From contig NZ_BMED01000007.1 of assembly GCF_014636315.1 (NCBI RefSeq), positions 186,001 through 250,000 of the forward strand: a stretch of 64,000 bases of DNA, given 5' to 3'. The notes below the pieces were generated by a model, which saw nothing but the letters and a program-made list of their open reading frames with translations, was not told the origin of the DNA and did no database searches. The stretch comes from Parundibacterium terreum (GTDB lineage: Bacteria; Pseudomonadota; Gammaproteobacteria; Burkholderiales; Burkholderiaceae_D). Both the position numbers and the translations under genes were made by a program. Within the stretch, counting starts at the first letter, position 1; every line of letters begins with the position of its first letter. Shown one piece after another: positions 45,825 to 55,292 of the stretch.

Positions 45825-47195
45825 TTACTTCTTTACCTTCACCGGGCGCTGCCAGTTCTCTATGGTAATTTGCTTGGCGCGGGACACGGTCAGCTTTCCT
45901 TCCGGCGCATCCTTGGTCAGCGTGGTGCCTGCTCCCAAAGTTGCACCCTTGCCGACCCGCACCGGCGCCACCAGTTGCGAATCGCTGCCGATAAAGGCGT
46001 CGTCTTCAATGATGGTGCGGAACTTGTTGGCGCCGTCATAGTTGCAGGTAATCGTGCCTGCGCCTATGTTGACACGGGAACCTATCGTGGCGTCGCCGAT
46101 GTAGGCCAGGTGGTTGGCCTTGCTGTGTGCGGCAATCTGGCTGTTTTTGACCTCGACAAAATTACCTATATGCACATCTTCCGCCAGGGTAGTGCCTGGG
46201 CGCAGCCTTGCATACGGGCCGATTTGCGATGCCGCGCCGACGCTGGCTTCTTCTATATGGCAGAAAGGCTTGATCACCGCGCCGGCGGCGATGTGTGCAT
46301 TGCTGAGCACGCAGTTGGCGCCTATGCGCACGCCGTCTTCCAGCGTGACCTTGCCTTCAAACACGCAGCCTACGTCGATGGTAACGTCGCGGCCGCACAC
46401 CAGGCTACCGCGCACGTCGATGCGGGCCGGGTCCATCAGCGTAACACCTTGTTCCAGCAGGGCCTTGGCGATGTTGGACTGATGCACGCGTTCCAGTTCC
46501 GCCAGTTGCACCTTGCTGTTGACACCCAGGGTTTCCCAGATCGCATCCGGTTGTGCCGAGACCACAGGCACGCCGTCCGCCACCGCGCGGGCGACGATGT
46601 CGGTCAGATAGTATTCGCCCTGCGCATTATTGTTCGATAGCGTGGACAGCCATTGCTTCAGTTTGGCGGTAGGTGCGATCAGGATGCCGGTGTTGATTTC
46701 GGTAATGGCGCGCTCTGCTTCGCTGGCATCTTTCTGTTCGACGATGCGCACGATCTTGCCGTTCTCCCTGACCATGCGGCCCAGGCCGGTAGGGTCGGAC
46801 ATTTCAGCGGTCAGTATCGCCAGTTTGTCGGTACCTGCGGCGGCAATCAGCCTTTGCAGGCTGGCTGCGGTAGTCAATGGTACATCGCCATACAGCACCA
46901 GCGTAGGCACCGCATCATCCAGCACCGGGCCGGCTTGCGCTACCGCGTGGCCGGTGCCCAGTTGCGGCTCCTGTTTTGCAAAACGCAGGTCGTCTGCCGC
47001 AATAGCGGTTGGTACCTGTTCGCCGCCATGCCCGTAAATGACGCAGATATTCGAGGCCTGGCCGCTAGTGCTTAGGCTGCGTGCGGTATCGACCACATGC
47101 GACAGCAGCGGTTTTCCGGCCAGGGGATGCAATACTTTCGGCAAGGCGGATTGCATGCGTTTGCCCATGCCGGCTGCAAGGATGACGACGTTCAT
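45825..47195 (-). CDS. glmU: bifunctional GlcN-1-P acetyltransferase/GlcNAc-1-P uridyltransferase
   Basis: A 456-residue GlmU. The N-terminal pyrophosphorylase starts [21 protein letters not shown]; the C-terminal left-handed beta-helix with hexapeptide repeats carries the acetyltransferase. It completes UDP-GlcNAc synthesis begun by GlmS. Confidence 0.96.
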   Translation of the reverse strand: MNVVILAAGMGKRMQSALPKVLHPLAGKPLLSHVVDTARSLSTSGQASNICVIYGHGGEQVPTAIAADDLRFAKQEPQLGTGHAVAQAGPVLDDAVPTLVLYGDVPLTTAASLQRLIAAAGTDKLAILTAEMSDPTGLGRMVRENGKIVRIVEQKDASEAERAITEINTGILIAPTAKLKQWLSTLSNNNAQGEYYLTDIVARAVADGVPVVSAQPDAIWETLGVNSKVQLAELERVHQSNIAKALLEQGVTLMDPARIDVRGSLVCGRDVTIDVGCVFEGKVTLEDGVRIGANCVLSNAHIAAGAVIKPFCHIEEASVGAASQIGPYARLRPGTTLAEDVHIGNFVEVKNSQIAAHSKANHLAYIGDATIGSRVNIGAGTITCNYDGANKFRTIIEDDAFIGSDSQLVAPVRVGKGATLGAGTTLTKDAPEGKLTVSRAKQITIENWQRPVKVKK

Positions 47196-47277
47196 TGTGG
47201 TTCCAGGGTGAGCTTCGATGCCGAAATTTTAACATGCGCGGTTTGTGCCGGGCAGCCTGTTCTGGCGGGAGTCCAAC

Positions 47278-47306
47278 AAAAAAACGGGGCACATCATGTG
47301 CCCCGT
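47278..47306 (-). terminator. intrinsic terminator of the sigma/anti-sigma operon
   Basis: Read leftward, ACGGGGCACAT-g-ATGTGCCCCGT then a run of seven T. It lies about 40 bp past the anti-sigma stop, ahead of glmU. Confidence 0.85.
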
Positions 47307-47343
47307 TCGAGGTGTTTGCCCATCAGGCAATGAAACTCTGAGA

Positions 47344-48069
47344 TCAGGTTTGCAGCCAGTTACCCTTGAAGATGATGGGGCCCGTCGCCTTATCCGGATT
47401 ACCAGAGCCGCCTTTCGGTTCCAGCGTCACTGCCAGCAGCGGGGTCGCTTCCTCGCTCATATAGTCGGGCATGGGCAGGGTAACCGTGCCTTTGTCCGCG
47501 ACCAGACCCAGCGACCTGACCTTGCCATCCTTGTACACAGCCCACAGTTCCAGGCTCTTGTCGGACGCAATATTCTGTGCGGCGACCATGCGTACTATCA
47601 GTTGGCGGCGCTTGAGGTCGCCGGTGACCACGGCGATAGGCTGGGCCTTGTCATCCGACAGGGTCGCCACATAGTTGTTCAGCGGAGCAGTTGGTTCCAC
47701 TTGTTGCCTGCTGACCAGCACCGACACCAGCACCAGCGCTGCCGCGGTAGATACCATTCCCAGGCCGCGCCAGAATGCAAGGTCTTCGCGCAGATTGCGC
47801 CAGTAAGCCCAGCGGTCTTCCACCTTGCCTGAGGCTTTCAGCTTCAGGCGTCTTTCCAGTGCTGCCCAGACGCTGGGGGCAGGCTGCGCGGCAGGAGAAA
47901 ATTCTGCCATTGGCAGCAGATTGCTTTGCCATTGCCTTACCACCTGCTGCAAGCTTTGGTCGCCGCTCAGCCATTTTTCAAAACGGCGGCGCGCGCCGCC
48001 GCGCAGCGTGCCGAGCACATATTCGGATGCCAGCTTTTGCTGCAGATCCGGTTTATTGTGGATATTCAT
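47344..48069 (-). CDS. anti-sigma factor (RskA-like)
   Basis: A 241-residue anti-sigma factor: cytoplasmic N-terminal sigma-binding part (EYVLGTLRGGARRRFEKWL), one membrane helix at about 102-120, and a periplasmic RskA-type domain (SLELWAVYKDGKVRSLG). It overlaps its sigma factor by 4 bp, the usual arrangement, and holds it at the membrane. Confidence 0.88.
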   Translation of the reverse strand: MNIHNKPDLQQKLASEYVLGTLRGGARRRFEKWLSGDQSLQQVVRQWQSNLLPMAEFSPAAQPAPSVWAALERRLKLKASGKVEDRWAYWRNLREDLAFWRGLGMVSTAAALVLVSVLVSRQQVEPTAPLNNYVATLSDDKAQPIAVVTGDLKRRQLIVRMVAAQNIASDKSLELWAVYKDGKVRSLGLVADKGTVTLPMPDYMSEEATPLLAVTLEPKGGSGNPDKATGPIIFKGNWLQT

Positions 48070-48653
48070 GCGGTCTCCAGTTTGGACAAGCAGGTACGCA
48101 GCTTGTCCAGTCCACGTCGTATCCAGGTTTTGACTGTGCCCATGGGCAGTTTCATTTGTTCGGCCACTTCACTGTGTGACAGGTCATGATAAAAGGCCAG
48201 CGCCATTGCCTGCCTGTGCAAGCCCTCCAGGCGCGAAAAACATCTCGCCAGCGCTTTCGCGTCTTCGCTGAGCTGCAGCGACTCGATCGGGGTCGGGTCG
48301 CCGGATTCCAGTGCATTGACTACTTCCATATCAAAATGATCCGCATCGATTTCTACGTCATGGTCCAGTTTGCGCAACAGGTCAAACGCGCGGTTGCGCA
48401 CGATGGTCGTCATCCAGGTCATGGGCGCAGCCAGGCTGGATTGATAGCTGGCTGCGTTGTTCCAGATGTTGACAAAACTCTCTTGCAATACTTCTTCCGC
48501 AAGTTCGCGCTTATTTAATATACGCAACGCGAAGCCAAACAGTTTCGGCGAAGTTGTTTCATATAGTGAACGAAACGCCGCGCTATCTTTGTTTGCCACA
48601 GCCGCCAGCCAGATATGCAGCTGGCCGGAGTCTATTTTTGGTAGATTTGACAA
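48066..48653 (-). CDS. ECF RNA polymerase sigma factor
   Basis: A 195-residue ECF sigma factor with region 2 (SLYETTSPKLFGFALRIL ... WMTTIVRNRAFDLLRK) and region 4 (HDLSHSEVAEQMKLPMGTVK). The architecture with a downstream RskA-like anti-sigma points to SigK-type regulation by an envelope signal. Confidence 0.9.
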   Translation of the reverse strand: MSNLPKIDSGQLHIWLAAVANKDSAAFRSLYETTSPKLFGFALRILNKRELAEEVLQESFVNIWNNAASYQSSLAAPMTWMTTIVRNRAFDLLRKLDHDVEIDADHFDMEVVNALESGDPTPIESLQLSEDAKALARCFSRLEGLHRQAMALAFYHDLSHSEVAEQMKLPMGTVKTWIRRGLDKLRTCLSKLETA

Positions 48654-49067
48654 TTTTTAATCCGTTTCAAAAAAAGAAGCGATATCGGAGCAAGTAGGAG
48701 AATCGATAAACAGTGTGAAAAAAGCAAATTGTATTCTACCGTCAGCCCGAGCTTTTATCGCCCATTTGATACGTAATCGAGTGTGGTTTGGATGTATTTT
48801 TCCACTGGGCATTTAATTTCCGTGGAAATAGCGGCTAATAGCGACTTATTGCTTGCCTCGGCAATAGTCGATTATTGCTGAATATGGAATAACACATTGC
48901 GAATAGTCATCTTTATTGAGGTCGCTAAAGAATATAAACTCGACGCCATCGATGAGTACCACAGCCATTTCGGCTCAGGTACGAAACACCGAGGCAGGAG
49001 ACAGCAGAGTATTGCATCACTTGGCGGCCCTACCCAGAGTCACGAATTTAATTTTTGGAGAAATACT
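48654..49067. other. 414-bp divergent region between sigma factor and DUF4148 gene
   Basis: No gene with supporting features. It must carry the leftward sigma operon promoter and the rightward DUF4148 promoter. I could not define a sigma-specific pair of boxes. Confidence 0.5.
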
Positions 49068-49391
49068 ATGAATGCGAAACAACTTATTGCTGCTGTTGCC
49101 CTGATCACTACCGGTTCTATCGCCTTTGCAGGTGACTACCAGGTTGGCGGCGAAGCATACGCAAGCTTCCCTATCCCTTCCATGATCAAAACAACTGAAA
49201 CAGCTAAAGCTGCTCCAGCCGCAGTTGCAACCTCCAACAGCGCCAGCAAAACACGCGCAGAAGTCATCGCTGAACTGACACAGGCTCGCGCAGCAGGCGC
49301 AACAGTTGGTGGCGATACTTATGTTGCAGAAGCACCAGTTGCTGCAGCAAAAGCAACACCAGAAACTGTCAAAACTGCAACAAGCAAATAA
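49068..49391 (+). CDS. secreted DUF4148 protein
   Basis: A 107-residue protein starting at the ATG at 49068 with TTGGAG ahead. A clear signal peptide (MNAKQLIAAVALITTGSIAFA) leads an Ala/Thr-rich mature part with the DUF4148 TRAEVIAELTQARAAG segment. Typical of Burkholderiales. It is divergent from the ECF sigma factor and may be its target. The open frame upstream is not coding. Confidence 0.85.
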   Translation: MNAKQLIAAVALITTGSIAFAGDYQVGGEAYASFPIPSMIKTTETAKAAPAAVATSNSASKTRAEVIAELTQARAAGATVGGDTYVAEAPVAAAKATPETVKTATSK

Positions 49392-49428
49392 TTTGACCGG
49401 TTTCAGCCGCTATCGCGGCTAAATCAAA

Positions 49429-49468
49429 AAACGCCGCATCGGAAGCTTCCATGCGGCGTTTTTTTTCG
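49429..49468 (+). terminator. intrinsic terminator after the DUF4148 gene
   Basis: AACGCCGCAT ... ATGCGGCGTT followed by eight T. A strong Rho-independent terminator. Confidence 0.9.
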
Positions 49469-49679
49469 TCCGCCTCCTTTCATGGGATGCCCTGAGCACT
49501 GAGACTGCTACCAAAAGAGCCTGCCTCATAAAATTGCATATTAGAAATTTTTATAAAAAAACATCACTTTTCTCCATTTTGATCATAAAATGAAGTCGGA
49601 CTTCAATCGACGCCACACCGGAATAGAAAGAGCTTCAGGGTATCCTGCTTCAGCGTAGATGCAAAAGGACTAAGGTTTA

Positions 49680-50588
49680 GTGGCTTCCGCAAGATTCGTT
49701 GTCGATTACACCATATGGATTGCCATGGCAGTGCTCTATCTGTTGCTTGGGGCAAGCTCTGTCGCAGTCGCATACAAGACGCGCTCATCACCGATTAGCC
49801 AGCTACGCCAGCAGGTGTATGCGTGGTGGATTATTTTCCCGGTCGTCAGCCTCAGCATTTTCATATACCCGTATGGCTGCCTGGCATTGATCCTGCTGAT
49901 TTCTTGCCTGGCGATACGCGAGCTGGTGCGCTATCACAAGGGGCCGCGTCCGCTGTTTTGCGCGATCTGCCTCGTCTTGCTTGGCCTCGTTCTGGCGCTG
50001 ACGTATTACCAGCCGCGCAGCGTTTCCCTGCTGCTTCCATTGCTGATTATTGCGCAACTCGCCTATTTTTCATTGCGGCGCGAATCCAACCAGCTATTGC
50101 TGCTGCTCTTCCTGCTGAGCTGCTTCGGCCTGAGCTTTCTGATCCAGCTGACGCATTTGCCGCTGCCGGCCGATACCAATCTGGCATGGCTATTCTATCT
50201 ATTCACTTTGACTGCGCTGAACGACATTGCACAGTTTGTCAGCGGGAAATGCCTGGGCACGAAACAGATCGCAAAACGCATCAGCCCCAATAAAACCTGG
50301 CAAGGCCTGGCGGGCGGGGTGGTGATCAGCATACTGGTGTCCGTCACTTTGGGCAGTTTCCTGCAGCTGGCGACATTGCCCTACCTTTGCTTGCTGGCCC
50401 TGCTGCTGTCGCTGGGAGGTTTTGCCGGCGATCTTCTCTTTTCTGCGGGCAAGCGGTTTTTGCACATCAAGGATTACTCTCAATTGATACCGGGCCACGG
50501 AGGCATTCTGGACCGCGTGGACAGCCTGATAGTCACGGCACCGCTGCTATACCAGGTAATTTATTTCTCACATGACGGATTTATCTAA
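49680..50588 (+). CDS. CdsA-like phosphatidate cytidylyltransferase (YnbB-type)
   Basis: A 302-residue multi-span membrane protein. The CDP-diacylglycerol synthase signature is near the C-terminus (KRFLHIKDYSQLIPGHGGIL). It converts a phosphatidate-like lipid and CTP to a CDP-lipid. The frame opens at GTG 49680. It is joined to the next gene by a 1-base overlap. With the three following partner genes it matches the E. coli ynbB position, distinct from the housekeeping cdsA. Confidence 0.85.
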   Translation: MASARFVVDYTIWIAMAVLYLLLGASSVAVAYKTRSSPISQLRQQVYAWWIIFPVVSLSIFIYPYGCLALILLISCLAIRELVRYHKGPRPLFCAICLVLLGLVLALTYYQPRSVSLLLPLLIIAQLAYFSLRRESNQLLLLLFLLSCFGLSFLIQLTHLPLPADTNLAWLFYLFTLTALNDIAQFVSGKCLGTKQIAKRISPNKTWQGLAGGVVISILVSVTLGSFLQLATLPYLCLLALLLSLGGFAGDLLFSAGKRFLHIKDYSQLIPGHGGILDRVDSLIVTAPLLYQVIYFSHDGFI

Positions 50589-52390
50589 TGACCGCTACAA
50601 CCGCAGAATATTGGACGCATTTGGAATCGGGATTTAATACTATCGATCAGACGCGCTTGTTTTACCGCTGCTGGAAACCGCAGGAAGCGCGTGCCGATGG
50701 CCCTGCCAGAGCCCTGATATTCCTGCATCGCGGCCATGAACACTCAGGCCGCATACAGCCGCTGGTGGAGCAATTGGCGGGCCGCCATGACTGGAGCTTT
50801 GCGTGGGATGCGCGTGGGCACGGTTATTCTCCGGGGGAGCGCGGCGACGCTCCCGGTTTCGATATCCTGGTGCAGGATTTCAATGCGTTTGTCGCGCACA
50901 TACAGCAGACTTACGGTATCGCGCCGGAGAATATGCTGATCGTCGCCAACAGCGTAGGCGCGGTGATTGCGGCGACCTGGCTGCATGACTACGCGCCGCG
51001 CGTGCGCGGCGTCATCATGGCCGCAGCCGCATTCCAGATCAAATTGTATGTGCCGTTTGCCAAGGCAGGCTTGCGTTTCGCCACCTGCTTCAAACCCGAT
51101 CTGTTCATCACCAGCTATATCCGTTCGTCGATGCTGACCCATTCCAGGGAGCAGGCCAAAGCTTACGACAGCGACCCCCTAATTGCTAAAAGCATCTCCG
51201 CGCGCGTATTGCTCGGCCTGGCGGATACCGCGCAGCGCATCGTGCAGGATGCAGCGGCGATTGATGTGCCCGTGCTGATGCTGGTGGCGGACAAGGATTT
51301 TGTCGTGCAGCAGGCACCGCAGCGCACTTTTTTTGACCGCCTGTCGTCCAGCCTGAAACGCTATGTGCTTCTCAAGGATAGCTATCACGCGATTTTCTAT
51401 GAAGAACAGGTGCAGCCGGCGATTGAAGCCAGCAGGCAGTTTATTGCGGAATGTTTTGCGCAGCCGGTGACGCAAACCTTGCGCTATCAGTCCGCGGACA
51501 GGCAAAGCTCCAGCGCCAGCCAGTATCTGGCCTTACAGCAAGGGCGATTAGGAGGCCCGCTGGAGAATGCCTTCTATGGAATGCAGCGCGTGATGCTGGG
51601 CTCGCTCGGTTTTCTGAGCGACGGCATGAAGATAGGCCAGAAGTATGGCTTCGATTCCGGTGCGTCGCTGGACTATGTATATCGCAATCAGGCTGGCGGG
51701 CGCTTCCTGATAGGCAAGTCCATCGATCGCGGCTATCTGGATGCGATAGGCTGGCGCGGCATACGGCAAAGGAAAATGCAGTTGCAGCAAAGCCTGTCGG
51801 AGCTGATTGCCCAGGCTCCTGCGGATAAGCCCTTGCGCATTCTGGACGTGGCAGCGGGTGCCGGCCGGTATGTGCTGGAAACAGTCAAGCGCTTCCAGGA
51901 CAGGGATATCCATGTCAGTTTGCGCGACTACCTGCCGCATAATCTGGAAGAGGCCAGGCAACTGGCGGCGCATCTGGAGTTGAAGCAAAGCGTGGACTTC
52001 CAATGCCGTGATGCATTTTCCGAAGACAGTTATCCTGTGACCGAACAGCCTTACGATATCGTAATCGTGTCCGGCCTGTATGAATTATTCAGCGACAATG
52101 CCCTGGTGATGCGCTCCCTGCAGGGCATACAAAGGCAACTGGCGCCGGGAGGCCATATCGTATACACCGGCCAGCCCTGGCACCCGCAACTGGCGATGAT
52201 CGCCAAGACGCTGACCAATCACCAGGGCCAGCCATGGATAATGCGGCCGCGGCCACAGGTGGAGATGGATGCCCTGGTTGCCGGCATAGGCTGCAAGAAA
52301 ATCCAGATGCAGATAGGTATTGCCGGGATCTTTACAGTGTCGGTTGCACAGCGGATACCTGCGAGCGCAGCGCTTGCCGCAGCCGATTGA
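50588..52390 (+). CDS. fused alpha/beta hydrolase-methyltransferase (YnbC-type)
   Basis: A 600-residue fusion. The N-terminal half is a lysophospholipase-like alpha/beta hydrolase (LHRGHEHSG, AWDARGHGYS, nucleophile ANSVGA). The C-terminal third is a class I SAM-dependent methyltransferase (LRILDVAAGAGRYVL). This fusion is the hallmark of E. coli YnbC. The 3' end overlaps the convergent CDP-alcohol phosphatidyltransferase gene by 59 bp. Confidence 0.85.
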   Translation: MTATTAEYWTHLESGFNTIDQTRLFYRCWKPQEARADGPARALIFLHRGHEHSGRIQPLVEQLAGRHDWSFAWDARGHGYSPGERGDAPGFDILVQDFNAFVAHIQQTYGIAPENMLIVANSVGAVIAATWLHDYAPRVRGVIMAAAAFQIKLYVPFAKAGLRFATCFKPDLFITSYIRSSMLTHSREQAKAYDSDPLIAKSISARVLLGLADTAQRIVQDAAAIDVPVLMLVADKDFVVQQAPQRTFFDRLSSSLKRYVLLKDSYHAIFYEEQVQPAIEASRQFIAECFAQPVTQTLRYQSADRQSSSASQYLALQQGRLGGPLENAFYGMQRVMLGSLGFLSDGMKIGQKYGFDSGASLDYVYRNQAGGRFLIGKSIDRGYLDAIGWRGIRQRKMQLQQSLSELIAQAPADKPLRILDVAAGAGRYVLETVKRFQDRDIHVSLRDYLPHNLEEARQLAAHLELKQSVDFQCRDAFSEDSYPVTEQPYDIVIVSGLYELFSDNALVMRSLQGIQRQLAPGGHIVYTGQPWHPQLAMIAKTLTNHQGQPWIMRPRPQVEMDALVAGIGCKKIQMQIGIAGIFTVSVAQRIPASAALAAAD

Positions 52391-52958
52391 AAATGGTGTA
52401 GCCCAGCAGCAGCAGGCTCAGGCCGAGCAAGCCGTTTTGCCAGCTAGGCGAGGCGGCATAGAAATGCATCAGCGCCAGCAGCCCGAAAACAAAGGCCCTG
52501 TCGCTTTTTCCCATGGGGCCATCAAAGCGGCGCGGCGAGCCTATCAGTGCCGCGCTAACGCCGGCAAATTCCGCCAGCAAGGCGGCGATCACCACGGCAA
52601 CGAGCAGTGGCGCATAGATATCTGCCAGCATCACGAACGGCAGATACAAGGCCAGGTCGGATAGTTGGTCGCAGAGCTCATTGAGCAGCGCGCCCAGATT
52701 GGTCTTTTGGCCGGAGGCATTGGCCAGCATGCCGTCGATCGCATTCAATGCCATGCGCAATAGCATAAAAAAGGGAAAGGCCATCCATAGCCAAGGTAAC
52801 TGGGGGAAGACCGCCAGGATTGCGCCGTATGCCACGCTCAAGCTCATTGCCAGCAGAGTAATCTGGTTCGGCGTCACTCTGCGGCGTATCAGCAGCGACA
52901 ACAGCGGCGCCAGCAATTGCTGAAACTTCGGCTTCAGCTGGTAAATGGAGATGCTCAT
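52332..52958 (-). CDS. CDP-alcohol phosphatidyltransferase (YnbA-type)
   Basis: A 208-residue membrane enzyme starting at the ATG at 52958, which overlaps the upstream phosphatase stop (ATGA). The family signature DGxxAR-x8-Gx3Dx3D reads DGMLAN-x8-GALLNELCD: AR is AN and the first D after the glycine is N. Both differences are in substrate-binding positions; the last aspartate is kept. It transfers a phospho-alcohol from or to a CDP-lipid. Confidence 0.82.
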   Translation of the reverse strand: MSISIYQLKPKFQQLLAPLLSLLIRRRVTPNQITLLAMSLSVAYGAILAVFPQLPWLWMAFPFFMLLRMALNAIDGMLANASGQKTNLGALLNELCDQLSDLALYLPFVMLADIYAPLLVAVVIAALLAEFAGVSAALIGSPRRFDGPMGKSDRAFVFGLLALMHFYAASPSWQNGLLGLSLLLLGYTIFNRLRQALRSQVSAVQPTL

Positions 52959-54184
52959 GGCTTGGTGTCTGCGAAAGTGTACTTGGCCAGCAATATACAA
53001 CGGCTATATCCCATGGCGCAATGCAGGTATACGCTGTGCCCCGCGGCTATTTCCTGGCGGATCGCGGCGGCTATTTCTTCCATCACGGCGGGTTCCGGTG
53101 TCACCAGATCCAGCAAGGGGAAGTAGAGGTAGATACGGGAGCGCAAGGCGGCGGTTTCGCCGAGTTCGCAACTCAGGTCTATGATGCTGGACTCCGGCGG
53201 CAGGTGGCCAGCCTCGTCCTCACTTAGCCGACGGCCTATCCACAAGTGGTTGCTGAACTGGATAAATGCCGGACGATGGCGTTCGCGGAAGCGCACCGCA
53301 AGCCAGGTCAGCCAATAGCCCGACAGATAAGGCGCATACATCAGCCACGCCAGCCAAGTGTGTTTGCCGTTGCGCTTTGGCAGGAAAAACCTGTCGCGCC
53401 GCTGATAGGCCAGCGCTACCAGCAGCATGCTGATGCACAGGTAGCCTGCCAGCCAGCTATGCAGGACAAGCACACCGGCCATGAACACCACGGCAGCGGC
53501 CATCGTATAGTAAAAGCCTACTTTCACCTGGCTGTGGCCGGCTGGAATCAGCCGTATTGCAGCCGCTGCCAACGCCAGGCCGCCGACCAGATCCAGTAAA
53601 TGATGCTGATAGGTGAACAGCGTGGATGCAGCCACCAGGAACAGGCAGCCTGCCAGGATGATTTTACTAGCCTGCCGTTTCAGGGTGGGATGCAGCGATT
53701 GCCAGAAGATCAGGCAATAGGCCACGTGCAGGGACGGCAACTGGTTATAAGGCTTGTCAATCAGGGACAGGAAATGGAACAGCGGAGCAAACAGCGAAGA
53801 GGTCAAAGCCGGCCTTTCCAGGCTGAAGCGCAGCGGGTAAAGGAAAAAAATCAGCGACGCGCATACCGTTGCCAGCAACAGGCGCTGGCTCAACACCCGG
53901 AGCTGCTCGCGGCTCTCTACCTGCAGAAAGCTCCATACAAAGAAGATGCCCGAGCTGAGATACGGAATAACCATCCATTCGATAAATGGCGTATTTCTCT
54001 CAAACGGCAGGGCTATATCGCGGATAATATGCTGCTGTTGTGCCAGTGAATTGGCCAGCAGATAGCAGAGGTTGAACAACAGCATGTTCATCAGAAAGTG
54101 TCGCGCACGTTCAGACCGTGTCGCCAGTTCTATGCTTGCTGTCAAAGGTAGTCCCGAAAGTGATAGCTTTATTGTGCCGTTCAT
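52955..54184 (-). CDS. PAP2/dual-specificity phosphatase fusion (YnbD-type)
   Basis: A 409-residue protein with an N-terminal PAP2 membrane phosphatase (PSLHVAYCL and the later HHLLDLVGG) and a C-terminal cysteine phosphatase with HCAMGYSR (H388-C389-x5-R395). The start at 54184 is used because the upstream frame is not coding. It could dephosphorylate the lipid product of the cluster. It leads the leftward pair and its start codon is 9 bp from that of the divergent patatin-like gene. Confidence 0.83.
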   Translation of the reverse strand: MNGTIKLSLSGLPLTASIELATRSERARHFLMNMLLFNLCYLLANSLAQQQHIIRDIALPFERNTPFIEWMVIPYLSSGIFFVWSFLQVESREQLRVLSQRLLLATVCASLIFFLYPLRFSLERPALTSSLFAPLFHFLSLIDKPYNQLPSLHVAYCLIFWQSLHPTLKRQASKIILAGCLFLVAASTLFTYQHHLLDLVGGLALAAAAIRLIPAGHSQVKVGFYYTMAAAVVFMAGVLVLHSWLAGYLCISMLLVALAYQRRDRFFLPKRNGKHTWLAWLMYAPYLSGYWLTWLAVRFRERHRPAFIQFSNHLWIGRRLSEDEAGHLPPESSIIDLSCELGETAALRSRIYLYFPLLDLVTPEPAVMEEIAAAIRQEIAAGHSVYLHCAMGYSRCILLAKYTFADTKP

Positions 54185-54193
54185 TCTAACACT

Positions 54194-55249
54194 ATGGATC
54201 AAGTGGAAAAATATCAGCGATGTATGGTCATGGCCGGAGGCGGATTCCGATTCGGCTACTATCTCGGCATTCACGCCGCCCTGTGCGAGTTGCAGGAAGA
54301 GCCGGATCTGCTGCTGGCCAGTTGCGGCGGCGCGATAGCTGCCGCCATTATCCAGGCACTTCCCGATGATGCCGCGCGCAAGGCCTGGATTGCCTCGCCA
54401 GAGATGCACGAGTTCTGGCGCGGACTGAAATCAAATCGTCATGCCAGCCTGAGCGCTTCTTTGGCGGGTGCAGTAAAGCGCAAGTTCTTTGTCCGCGGTG
54501 TCGATGTGATCCCGGATGTGTTCAACGACTATCTGTTCGAGATACCGGAAAACCTGCCTTTGCCCGCTGCACCGGAAAACCCCAAAAAAGCGGTAGCCAT
54601 CATTGCCGGTAAACTCCTGTTTGATGAGAGTGAGGTAGGGCAGGCACGGGGAGAGCGCAAATTATTTGCAGAAACCGTTTTCTGCGATACCAGAACGGCC
54701 GCCCTGCTGGCAGATATGCGTTCGCCACTGGCTGACGCAGCAATGGGAGAGAATGCCATTTCGCCGCAACTGATTACCCGGCAAGGCGTGCCTGTTGCCG
54801 AGGCGGTGCGGGCATCGGTGTCCGACATGTTTTATTTCCGCTGCCATTCCTATTTGTCGGAGAATTATATAGGCGGCGTCATCGACCTGTTTCCCATCGA
54901 GGTGGCCAGGCGCCTGTCGCATCGGCTTATCATGGAGAGGAAAGGGATGTATGAGGGTGTTTTTGCCTTGCCCGCGCTGAGAGCGGTATTGGGAATAGAC
55001 GGCAATCAAAGGCTGCGCCATGTATTGAAGCAGCCTGCCGATATGTGGGTTGATACCTCCGACATGCGCAAGGCGCTGGCTAGCCCGCAGATAGAGAAGA
55101 AGCTGGCCTGGCAGAAAAACAAGATTGAATTGCTTGCTCCCGAAAGCTATGCAGACTACCTGAAAATGATTGAAGCGCAATGGCAGTATGGATACGGTAA
55201 GGCGATGGAAGGCAATGCGAGGGAACCTCAGGGAATACTAGGAAGCTGA
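54194..55249 (+). CDS. patatin-like protein with altered active site
   Basis: A 351-residue patatin-fold protein. The glycine-rich motif AGGGFRFG (14-21) is intact. The nucleophile elbow reads ASCGGA, so the catalytic serine of GxSxG corresponds to cysteine 44. The DGG motif reads YIGGVID, so the catalytic aspartate corresponds to isoleucine 226. The protein is unlikely to be an ordinary phospholipase and may be a binding protein or a cysteine-dependent acyltransferase. It is followed 43 bp later by an SDR. Confidence 0.75.
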   Translation: MDQVEKYQRCMVMAGGGFRFGYYLGIHAALCELQEEPDLLLASCGGAIAAAIIQALPDDAARKAWIASPEMHEFWRGLKSNRHASLSASLAGAVKRKFFVRGVDVIPDVFNDYLFEIPENLPLPAAPENPKKAVAIIAGKLLFDESEVGQARGERKLFAETVFCDTRTAALLADMRSPLADAAMGENAISPQLITRQGVPVAEAVRASVSDMFYFRCHSYLSENYIGGVIDLFPIEVARRLSHRLIMERKGMYEGVFALPALRAVLGIDGNQRLRHVLKQPADMWVDTSDMRKALASPQIEKKLAWQKNKIELLAPESYADYLKMIEAQWQYGYGKAMEGNAREPQGILGS

Positions 55250-55292
55250 GCCGAACCACTCATGGAAAAGTGATCGATCCTACAGGCGAAAA

